Shown: piece after piece, positions 1 through 6,263 of the stretch
Position numbering within the stretch: position 1 is the first letter of the stretch
Layout of the letters: the number at the start of each line of letters is the position of its first letter
Assembly: GCA_025929805.1 (NCBI GenBank)
Contig: JAICPP010000010.1
Location: forward strand, 1 to 26,783
Reading direction: 5' to 3'
Length of the DNA: 26,783 nt
DNA from: Gemmatimonadales bacterium
Lineage (GTDB): Bacteria; Gemmatimonadota; Gemmatimonadetes; Gemmatimonadales; GWC2-71-9
Program-made: the position numbers and the translations under genes
The notes under the pieces: model-generated
What the model was told of the DNA's origin: nothing
The model's input: only the letters and a program-made list of their open reading frames with translations
Databases searched by the model: none

Positions 1-2
1 AC

Positions 3-1298
3 CTTACTCTGCTGGCTCTCATCCCGATGCTCGGCCTGCCGATCGCCATGATGTCGCTCGGCCACCTGATTCACCTCCGGTCGCAGGAGATCCAGGCGCA
101 GTTCAGCGAACTCACCAGCCATGCGCATGAGAATCTATCCGGGGTGCGGGTCGTACGCTCCTATCGGCAGGAGCGTGCCGAAATCGAGCACTTCCGCCGG
201 CTGAGCGAAACCTACCTGCAGCGCAACCTCCGGCTGGCCCGGGTACAGGGCGCCTTTCATCCTCTGCTTACCTTGTTGGGAGGTGCCAGCGGGCTGGTGG
301 TGTTATATGCGGGCGGACGGCTGGTGATGGGTGGCACGGTTACAGTCGGAGAGTTCGTTGCATTCGGTGTATACCTCGCCATGCTCGTATGGCCTATGAT
401 CGCGCTGGGCTGGGCGGTAAATCTCGTTCAACGCGGCGCCGCGTCCATGGGACGGATCAACGAGCTCTTTCGCCAAGCACCCGCGATTGCGAGTGCACCG
501 GACCCGGCTTCGCTCCCTCCGGCCGGCAAGGGCCGAAGCGTCGAGTATCGGGGTATCTGGTTCAGCTATCCCGGTGCCCGCGAACGTGGCTGGGTCCTTC
601 AGGACATCTCCTTCCGCATAGCGCCGGGCTCCTCGCTCGCCATCGTCGGGCCCACCGGGGCCGGCAAGTCTACCCTGGTGGATCTTCTGGTCCGGGCGTA
701 TGACCCCGACCGAGGCGCCGTGCTCATCGACGGGGTGGACATCCGCAAACTCTCTCTCCAGGATCTCCGCCGCGCCGTGGGGTTCGTGCCTCAGGAGACC
801 TTCCTCTTCGGCGAGACTCTCCGGCGAAACATTCTGCTGGGAGCGCCTGACGATGGCAGGCTTCAGGAGGTCGCGAACGTTGCGCAGCTCACGGAGGCAC
901 TGCCGGCATTACCGCAAGGATTCGAGACGCTCATCGGGGAGCGCGGGATCAACTTGTCGGGGGGTCAGAAACAGCGTGCGGCCATCGCCCGAGCACTGGC
1001 CCAGGACCCACCCATCTTCGTGCTGGACGATGCCCTCAGTGCCGTGGATGCACATACCGAGGCGCGTATCCTGGGCGGTCTCCGGAATGCTCTGGTCGGA
1101 CGTACCAGCATCATCGTATCGCACCGGCTCGCGGCGGTGCGCGATGCAGACTGGATCCTGGTTCTGGATGGCGGGCGAGTCGTAGAGCAGGGCGTTCACG
1201 CCGATCTGCTGGCAGCCGGGGGCCGCTACTGGGAGCTACTGCGGCGGCAGCAGATGGAGGAGGAGTTGGAAGAGGAAAGCGTGAAGAGTGAAAAGTGA
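3..1298 (+). CDS. ABC exporter, fused permease/ATPase (5' truncated by window edge)
   Basis: MsbA/MdlB-type ABC exporter half-transporter that would couple ATP hydrolysis to export of a lipid, drug or peptide across the inner membrane; the substrate cannot be told. The frame is open to the window start (L-T-L-L-A-L-I-P before the first ATG at 27), so the gene begins upstream and only the latter part of the six-helix domain is present. The ATPase domain is complete: Walker A GPTGAGKST near nt 648-674, Q-loop VPQETFLF, signature LSGGQKQ near 954-974, Walker B IFVLDDALSAVD and H-loop IIVSHRL. The last codons (V-K-S-E-K-stop) lie inside a GTGAAAA heptad repeat, so the repeat supplies the stop codon. 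A partner half-transporter could lie just upstream, outside the window. Confidence 0.95.
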   Translation, partial: LTLLALIPMLGLPIAMMSLGHLIHLRSQEIQAQFSELTSHAHENLSGVRVVRSYRQERAEIEHFRRLSETYLQRNLRLARVQGAFHPLLTLLGGASGLVVLYAGGRLVMGGTVTVGEFVAFGVYLAMLVWPMIALGWAVNLVQRGAASMGRINELFRQAPAIASAPDPASLPPAGKGRSVEYRGIWFSYPGARERGWVLQDISFRIAPGSSLAIVGPTGAGKSTLVDLLVRAYDPDRGAVLIDGVDIRKLSLQDLRRAVGFVPQETFLFGETLRRNILLGAPDDGRLQEVANVAQLTEALPALPQGFETLIGERGINLSGGQKQRAAIARALAQDPPIFVLDDALSAVDAHTEARILGGLRNALVGRTSIIVSHRLAAVRDADWILVLDGGRVVEQGVHADLLAAGGRYWELLRRQQMEEELEEESVKSEK

Positions 1299-1351
1299 AA
1301 AGTGAACACCCTGTTCACCTGACTGTGTCAAACCACTTTTCACTTTTCACT
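1287..1351. terminator. Perfect 18-bp inverted repeat of GTGAAAA heptads between convergent genes
   Basis: Left arm 1287-1304 is exactly complementary to right arm 1334-1351, with a 29-nt loop. Each arm is built of GTGAAAA / TTTTCAC heptads. The left arm holds the stop codon of the ABC gene (1296-1298) and the right arm abuts the ccdA stop (1352-1354, minus strand). The arms end in A/T-rich bases on both strands, so it could act as a bidirectional terminator although the stem is AT-rich. A smaller competing hairpin (GTGAAC 1302-1307 with GTTCAC 1313-1318) sits at the base of the loop. A related repeat lies at 25781-25841. The terminator role is inferred; the repeat is seen directly. Confidence 0.6.
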
Positions 1352-2080
1352 TTATAACTGCTCCCGCAGGAACTCCGGCGTGAGCCCCTGCAGCCAGCCC
1401 GCCAAACGGGTGAACTCCCCAGTCACGAGCAGCAGGCCCACGCAGATCAACATGACCCCCGTGACTCGCATGACCCAGGGCAGGAATCGCCGGAATCGCT
1501 GAAACCACTCGAAGAACGATTCGAGCGCCACCGCCGCGAGCAGGAAGGGCAACGCAAGGCCCGCCGAATAGACCGCGAGGAGCAGCACGCCCCGGGTGAC
1601 ATCCGTCGAGGCCGCCGCCAGGGTCAGGATTCCGCCCAACACGGGACCGATGCAGGGAGTCCAGCCGGCCGCAAACGCCATTCCTACCAGCATCGAGCCG
1701 AGGTAGCCAAGCGGTTTTCGCTCCAGGCGAAAGCGGCGCTCCTGCAACAGCCAGCCACGATGAACCGCACCGAGGCAGAGTAGTCCAAAGCCAATGATGA
1801 GAACGCCGCCGATTCGCTGCACCCATACCTGGTAATAGTTCAGCGCACGCCCCAGTGCAGTCGCACTGGCGCCCAAGAGGATGAAGACCAGCGAGAACCC
1901 GCCCACGAACAGCAGCGCATGGACCAGGGCGGCTGGCCGCCGTTCGCTGGTATCGGGAAGCGTCATGCCCGTCAGGAAGCCGATATAGGAGGGAACCAAG
2001 GGGAGAACGCAGGGCGAGAGGAAGCTCAAGACACCGGCGGCAAAGGCCACCACGATTCCCAGTGCCGCAGGCTCGCTCAT
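1352..2080 (-). CDS. ccdA: Cytochrome c biogenesis / thiol-disulfide transporter CcdA
   Basis: Short (about 242 aa) DsbD-transmembrane-domain protein that passes electrons from cytoplasmic thioredoxin across the membrane to periplasmic thiol-disulfide partners, mainly for c-type cytochrome maturation. The two hallmark cysteines are present: C24 in LSPCVLPLVP and C143 in GWTPCIGPVLGG, each in the first helix of a three-helix pseudo-repeat; about six hydrophobic segments are visible. I start it at 2080, where ATG overlaps the fur stop as ATGA (2077-2080), with a GGAG about 11 nt upstream, rather than the longer frame that begins at 2116 inside fur. No periplasmic thioredoxin-like partner is in the window, so its client is unknown. 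Confidence 0.93.
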   Translation of the reverse strand: MSEPAALGIVVAFAAGVLSFLSPCVLPLVPSYIGFLTGMTLPDTSERRPAALVHALLFVGGFSLVFILLGASATALGRALNYYQVWVQRIGGVLIIGFGLLCLGAVHRGWLLQERRFRLERKPLGYLGSMLVGMAFAAGWTPCIGPVLGGILTLAAASTDVTRGVLLLAVYSAGLALPFLLAAVALESFFEWFQRFRRFLPWVMRVTGVMLICVGLLLVTGEFTRLAGWLQGLTPEFLREQL

Positions 2081-2547
2081 AAGGGTCCCAACTCCTGCTG
2101 GCGGCAGGCGCGGCAAACCCCGTAAATCTCAACCCGGTGGCGCCGATGCTGGAAACCATGCTCGTCGGCCAGCACCGGCAGCATTCGTTCCAGCCGCTCG
2201 TGGGAGAACTCGACCACCCGGCCGCACCGTTCGCAAATGAGATGCTCGTGATCCGATTGGGCCGCGGCAGGCTCGTAGCGTTTGAACCCCTCGCCGAACT
2301 CATGCGCTCGCACCAGACCGCTGTCCACTAGGAGATCCAGTGTGCGATACACCGTGGCGAGGCCGACCCGCTCTCCCCGATCCTTGAGCTCGCGTCGGAT
2401 TCCCTCGACCGAGAGGTGGTCTTGTGAAAGGAAAACCACCTGGGCGACGAGATTTCGCTGGCGGGTGATGGGTTGACGGTGCTCTCGAAGATGTCGGCGA
2501 AACCGCTCGAGGAGTGCCGCTCCTTCGGCCTTATCCAGGCGTGCCAT
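2077..2547 (-). CDS. fur: Fur-family metalloregulator
   Basis: Ferric-uptake-regulator family repressor of 156 aa, a usual length. The winged helix shows as VGLATVYRTLDLL (about 61-73). The metal-binding part follows: HEHLICERCG (H100, H102, C105, C108) and a second CxxC pair (C145, C148), the structural zinc site typical of Fur/Zur/PerR. Sequence alone does not separate Fur from Zur or PerR, so the symbol is a family label. Its ATG lies inside the end of the upstream unknown gene (17-nt overlap) and its stop overlaps the ccdA start, so all are probably co-translated. A TonB receptor is divergently encoded at 4119, which fits metal-dependent control, but I could not identify a Fur box there. 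Confidence 0.93.
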   Translation of the reverse strand: MARLDKAEGAALLERFRRHLREHRQPITRQRNLVAQVVFLSQDHLSVEGIRRELKDRGERVGLATVYRTLDLLVDSGLVRAHEFGEGFKRYEPAAAQSDHEHLICERCGRVVEFSHERLERMLPVLADEHGFQHRRHRVEIYGVCRACRQQELGPL

Positions 2548-2932
2548 TGGCAGGTGGACCAGCTACAGGAATGGAGGAGAACCAGGTTTCCGGCGCGATA
2601 GCGGCCGGCGGATGCTCGTCATCGATTCTTCGCTGCGCCTCCTGGAGGAGTCGGGCGAGGGCTTCGACCGGGCCACTGCCTACCTCCTGAACGGCCGATT
2701 CGAACTTACCGCGCTCCTTCCCCTTCACGGCGAGAATGTAGCGGGCGGTGTAAATCCTGCGGCGTTCGCCATCGACTCGCGAGAGCACAGCTGTTCCCCA
2801 TTCCCGTGCCTCACGCCGCACGGGCGCGAAAACCCAGATGCCATCGATCTCGGCCGGTGGCATCACCTGAGCTACCGCCAGGGCCAGACGCTCCCACCCA
2901 GTGCCTTCGGCTGCAGCCCCGCGGGCGGTCAT
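2531..2932 (-). CDS. Hypothetical protein between TIGR00300 gene and fur
   Basis: A 133-aa soluble protein I do not recognise. It has no signal peptide or membrane segment; its core alternates strand-like stretches (DGIWVFAPVRRE, RRRIYTARYILAV) with a C-terminal helix rich in Arg/Glu and ends in a Pro-rich tail. It is probably real: ATG overlaps the upstream stop as ATGA (2929-2932), a GGGAG lies about 8 nt before the start, and its 3' end overlaps fur by 17 nt. Its place directly upstream of fur suggests co-expression with iron/zinc or redox functions, but no function can be assigned. Confidence 0.75.
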   Translation of the reverse strand: MTARGAAAEGTGWERLALAVAQVMPPAEIDGIWVFAPVRREAREWGTAVLSRVDGERRRIYTARYILAVKGKERGKFESAVQEVGSGPVEALARLLQEAQRRIDDEHPPAAIAPETWFSSIPVAGPPANGTPG

Positions 2933-4023
2933 GTGAACTGCTCCCAGCGCTCGGTGTAGAACCTGAGCACATGCATGAAATCCTGCGCGTTCGTGACCAC
3001 ACCGTACGCCTGATGGGTGCCGCGGTCCCGCAGCTTGTTGACTACGAACTCCGTCTGGTCTACACAGATGGTCATCAAAGGCAACGGGGCACCATCACAG
3101 AGATAGAATGCCGGGAGCATGTTGCCTACCGCTATGGCATGCAGCGCAGTGGCCACGAAGATGGCCCCCGTCGCCTTCACGGTGTGCTCGCGCATAGCAT
3201 CCTGGGCCGCGAGATTGTCGGTGTAGACTCCTGGGAGGGGCCCATCATCGCGAATGGATCCGGCAAGTACATAGGGAATTCGATTGGTGACCAGGGCATG
3301 CATGATGCCGCTCTTGATCAGTCCGCTCTCGACCGCGCGTTCAATGGAGCCCACGGCCCGCACCCGGTTGATGGCTCGCATGTGCAGGCCGTGCCCGCCT
3401 TCGGTGGGCTGGCCCGTGTTGCTCATGCCGAGCGTAGTTCCGAATATTGCGGCCTCGATATCGTGGACCGCCACCGCATTCCCGGCGAGCACCGCCTGGA
3501 CGTAACCGTTCCGGATGAACCACTCGAAGTCAGCCCGGGCCCGGGAATGCACCAGTGCCGGCCCGATGACCCAGATCAGATACCCACCCCGGCGTTTTTC
3601 CTCTCCAACCCGGGCCGCCAACTCCTCATAATTGACCGGCCGTTCACGACTCACCTCGGTGGACATGAACCGGAACTCGTTGGCCCCATGCCCTCCGCCC
3701 AGGAACCCTCGAGCGTACACCACGATTCCCTCCGTACCATCCTCCGCCTCGCCCATGGCGATCAGCTCGCCGCGCTGGAGTCGGCGCGGTTCGATGGTCT
3801 CCAGCACGCTGCCTCGCTTCACCACCACACAATCCATGCGCGGCCGGATCGGCGCGAGCCAGGCACCTTCCACCCGGATATAGGTCGGAAGATTGGACGT
3901 GGAAAAGAATCCCTCAGGCAGCACCCCGTCGGCGGGTAAGGGCGCAAAGCGAGCATCGGGCGCACCGGCGAAGGGCGGCTGGCTGAAGTCGGGTGTTGTA
4001 TCGGGAGTGGAGGGTGCGTGCAT
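2929..4023 (-). CDS. TIGR00300 / AgrE C-terminal-like protein (putative ornithine cyclodeaminase), short form
   Basis: Matches my memory of the TIGR00300 family (archaeal ornithine cyclodeaminase and the C-terminal half of cyanobacterial AgrE/ArgZ): DGVLPEGFFSTSNLPTY (about 32-48), AGNAVAVHDIEAAIFGT (about 180-196), AGSIRDDGPLPGV, HAIAVGNMLPA and the C-terminal CVDQTEFVVNKLRDRGTHQA. Characterised members are NAD-dependent and convert ornithine to proline. Only about 30 residues precede the DGVxPEGF motif, whereas usual members carry a further LOR/SDH N-terminal domain (PF04455) there, so this is a shortened form. I chose ATG 4023; a GTG at 4083 would add 20 residues but still no N-domain. No good Shine-Dalgarno is visible. 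It heads the unit with the unknown gene, fur and ccdA. Confidence 0.8.
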   Translation of the reverse strand: MHAPSTPDTTPDFSQPPFAGAPDARFAPLPADGVLPEGFFSTSNLPTYIRVEGAWLAPIRPRMDCVVVKRGSVLETIEPRRLQRGELIAMGEAEDGTEGIVVYARGFLGGGHGANEFRFMSTEVSRERPVNYEELAARVGEEKRRGGYLIWVIGPALVHSRARADFEWFIRNGYVQAVLAGNAVAVHDIEAAIFGTTLGMSNTGQPTEGGHGLHMRAINRVRAVGSIERAVESGLIKSGIMHALVTNRIPYVLAGSIRDDGPLPGVYTDNLAAQDAMREHTVKATGAIFVATALHAIAVGNMLPAFYLCDGAPLPLMTICVDQTEFVVNKLRDRGTHQAYGVVTNAQDFMHVLRFYTERWEQFT

Positions 4024-4064
4024 ATATCGGGGAGAAGCTAAGCGGGGCTGCAGACGGGATACAA

Positions 4065-4080
4065 GCGCCGTGCTCGGCGC
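4065..4080. promoter_or_regulatory. GC hairpin in the divergent 4024-4118 spacer
   Basis: GCGCCG (4065-4070), TGCT loop, CGGCGC (4075-4080): a perfect 6-bp palindrome with a tetraloop in the 95-nt spacer between the TIGR00300 gene (-) and the TonB receptor gene (+). It starts about 43 nt before the AGGAG of the receptor gene. It could be an operator or leader hairpin. It is not followed by a T-run on the plus strand, so it is unlikely to be a terminator. No convincing -35/-10 pair was found for either divergent gene. Confidence 0.3.
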
Positions 4081-4107
4081 CACATAGGGGATTAGCTTTG
4101 GGGCAAC

Positions 4108-4112
4108 AGGAG
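4108..4112 (+). promoter_or_regulatory. Ribosome binding site AGGAG fixing the TonB receptor start
   Basis: AGGAG with a 6-nt spacer to ATG 4119. The encoded protein then starts with a clean signal peptide, which rules out the longer frame opening at 3993. Confidence 0.8.
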
Positions 4113-4118
4113 ATTGCT

Positions 4119-6257
4119 ATGCGGCGGCTGCATGTTTGGCTCATGGTAGGACTGTCACTCACTGCCCAGGTTCCGGCGGCAACCGCGCAGGAGCCAGTGC
4201 GCGTCGATACTGTCGTCCGCGATACCGGACAGATCAGGGAGCTGCCCGAGATCACCGTCACCCGTGCACCGGAGCCATTGGAGCGGGTGCCGTACGCGGT
4301 GGGGGTGCTGGATCGTACCGAGCTCCAGCGGGGACAACAAACCTTGGGCGTCGACGAGGCGCTCAACAACCTACCCGGCGTGGTGGTATCCAACCGCTAC
4401 AACTTCTCTCTGGACCAGCGGATCTCCATTCGTGGTTTTGGCAGCCGCTCGAACTTCGGCGTCCGAGGGCTCAAGATTCTCCTGGATGGGGTCCCTCAGA
4501 CATTGCCGGATGGCCAGAGTCAGCTGACCAATGTCGACTTCGCCGATATCGAAAGAGCCGAGGTGCTCCGCGGCGCGAGCTCCTCGCTGTATGGCAATGC
4601 CTCGGGGGGTGTCATCTCTTTCCAGACCGAGCGGGCGGCTCCGGGGCCGTTTGCCCAGCGCGTAAGGCTCCAGGGTGGCAGCGGTGAGCGTGAGGGCGAT
4701 GCCTACTATAAATGGCAGAGCTGGACCTCAGGCCGCTCCGGGTCGATCAGCGGCACCCTGTCGCTTTCCCAGTTCAAGGCGGACGGCTTCCGTCAGCATA
4801 GTGCCGCGGAGTTCCGCCAACTCAACGGCGGGCTGGACTACGCAGTCAGCGGATCGACCATCGCCACGCTGCGACTGAGCTTGGCGGACAACCCCCGGGC
4901 CCAGAATCCGGGGGCGCTTACCTTGACGGAATTCCTCACCAACCCGGACTCGGCAGCGGCGAACAATATCCGGCGCGGAGCCGACAAGGATGCACAACAA
5001 CACCAGCTCGCCCTGGGGCTCCGACACTTCGATGACGCTGGGAACGAGTACGAGGCGACCATCTTCGGGCTGCTCCGAGACCTGGCCAATCCCCTGGCTG
5101 CGCCGCCCTTCGACGGGGCACCGCTAACGGCGGGGACTTATGTGGCCATCGATCGAGTCGTGGGTGGCGTCAGAGGGAGCCTCAGCCGGCGGCTCGGCTC
5201 GGGGGGGCTGTCGCCCAAGCTGACCACCGGCGTGGATCTGCAGCGAATGCGGGACGACCGGGAAAACTTCGTTTCCGACGCCGGAGCACCCACCGCCGCG
5301 GTTCTGCTGGATCAGCGCGAGAAGGTCACCGAACTAGGCCCGTTTGCCCAGCTGCAGTGGAGTCCCCAGGAACGATGGTTGTTGAGCGGAGGTCTGCGGT
5401 ACGACTGGGTGCGCTTTGACCTGGATGATCGCTTCCTGACTGACGGCGACGACGACGGGGCGCGCACCATGGCTGCACTCAGCGGCAACGCCGGCGTGAG
5501 CTGGCTGGTGTCTCAGGAGCTCGTGCCCTACCTGAATATCTCGACTGCATTCGAGACGCCCACCACGACCGAACTGGTCAACCAGCCCGATGGGTCCGGT
5601 GGACTCAATCCTGACCTGGGGCCCCAGCGGGCGGTGAATTATGAGGTGGGCGCCAGGGGTCGGCCGTTGCCGGAGTTCAGCTACTCCGTCGCGCTGTTCC
5701 TGGGACGCATCACCGACGCCATCGTCCAGGGACCCGAGATAGGAGGGCGCGCATTCTTCCGGAACGCGGGCAAGACCCACAACGATGGGGCAGAGGTCGG
5801 CGTCTCGGTGGCTCCTGTGCCAGGGCTCACATTGAATGGCGCGTACACCTACGCCCGCTATCGCTTTGCGGAGTATCAGGTGGCTGACGGGCCTCCGTTG
5901 GACGGCTATCGCCTCCCTGGGGTTCCCGAGCACTTCTGGCGTTTCGGACTCCGCACTGCATTGCCGGCGGCTTTCTACCTCGATGCCGACCACACTATCA
6001 GCTCCTCGGTGCTGGCGGACGATGCCAACACCATCTGGATACCGGCCTGGGGTGCCGGCGTGACCAATCTCCGGCTGGGCTGGGATGGCCAGGCCGGATT
6101 GATGGAGATCGGTCCCTTCCTCGGCGTAAACAATCTTTGGGACCGGCGCTATGTGGGATCGGTTACACTAAACGGTATCGGTGGTCGGGTGTACGAGCCG
6201 GCTCCCCGACGGGTCATCTATGTCGGCGCCCAGCTCGGCTACGCGGCAGCGCCGTGA
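4119..6257 (+). CDS. TonB-dependent outer-membrane receptor
   Basis: Outer-membrane beta-barrel transporter of 712 aa, energised by TonB-ExbBD, of the iron-complex receptor class. Residues 1-23 form a signal peptide (MRRL-hydrophobic-ATA|Q). A TonB-box-like EITVT lies at about 44-48. The plug domain follows with the family motifs LGVDEALNNLPGVVV, ISIRGFGSRSNFGVRG, ILLDGVPQTLPDGQSQ and IERAEVLRGASSSLYGNASGGVI. The rest is barrel strands with the late receptor motifs FETPTTTEL and NYEVGARG, then NNLWDRRYVGSV near the C-terminus. It ends in YAAAP rather than the usual aromatic residue. The substrate cannot be told; siderophore or metal complex is likely given the divergent fur unit. The convergent priA stop is only 6 nt away. 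Confidence 0.93.
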   Translation: MRRLHVWLMVGLSLTAQVPAATAQEPVRVDTVVRDTGQIRELPEITVTRAPEPLERVPYAVGVLDRTELQRGQQTLGVDEALNNLPGVVVSNRYNFSLDQRISIRGFGSRSNFGVRGLKILLDGVPQTLPDGQSQLTNVDFADIERAEVLRGASSSLYGNASGGVISFQTERAAPGPFAQRVRLQGGSGEREGDAYYKWQSWTSGRSGSISGTLSLSQFKADGFRQHSAAEFRQLNGGLDYAVSGSTIATLRLSLADNPRAQNPGALTLTEFLTNPDSAAANNIRRGADKDAQQHQLALGLRHFDDAGNEYEATIFGLLRDLANPLAAPPFDGAPLTAGTYVAIDRVVGGVRGSLSRRLGSGGLSPKLTTGVDLQRMRDDRENFVSDAGAPTAAVLLDQREKVTELGPFAQLQWSPQERWLLSGGLRYDWVRFDLDDRFLTDGDDDGARTMAALSGNAGVSWLVSQELVPYLNISTAFETPTTTELVNQPDGSGGLNPDLGPQRAVNYEVGARGRPLPEFSYSVALFLGRITDAIVQGPEIGGRAFFRNAGKTHNDGAEVGVSVAPVPGLTLNGAYTYARYRFAEYQVADGPPLDGYRLPGVPEHFWRFGLRTALPAAFYLDADHTISSSVLADDANTIWIPAWGAGVTNLRLGWDGQAGLMEIGPFLGVNNLWDRRYVGSVTLNGIGGRVYEPAPRRVIYVGAQLGYAAAP

Positions 6258-6263
6258 AAGACC

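Noticed and set aside
1347..2303. 318-codon minus-strand frame overlapping ccdA and fur in another register
   Set aside because: Same strand but different frame; both real genes have motifs and ATGA coupling, and this frame has none.
2806..3939. 377-codon plus-strand frame opposite the TIGR00300 gene
   Set aside because: Antisense shadow rich in His/Pro/Arg; the opposite strand holds conserved motifs.
3993..4118. N-terminal extension of the TonB receptor to 3993
   Set aside because: AGGAG before ATG 4119 and a normal signal peptide starting there make the extension implausible.
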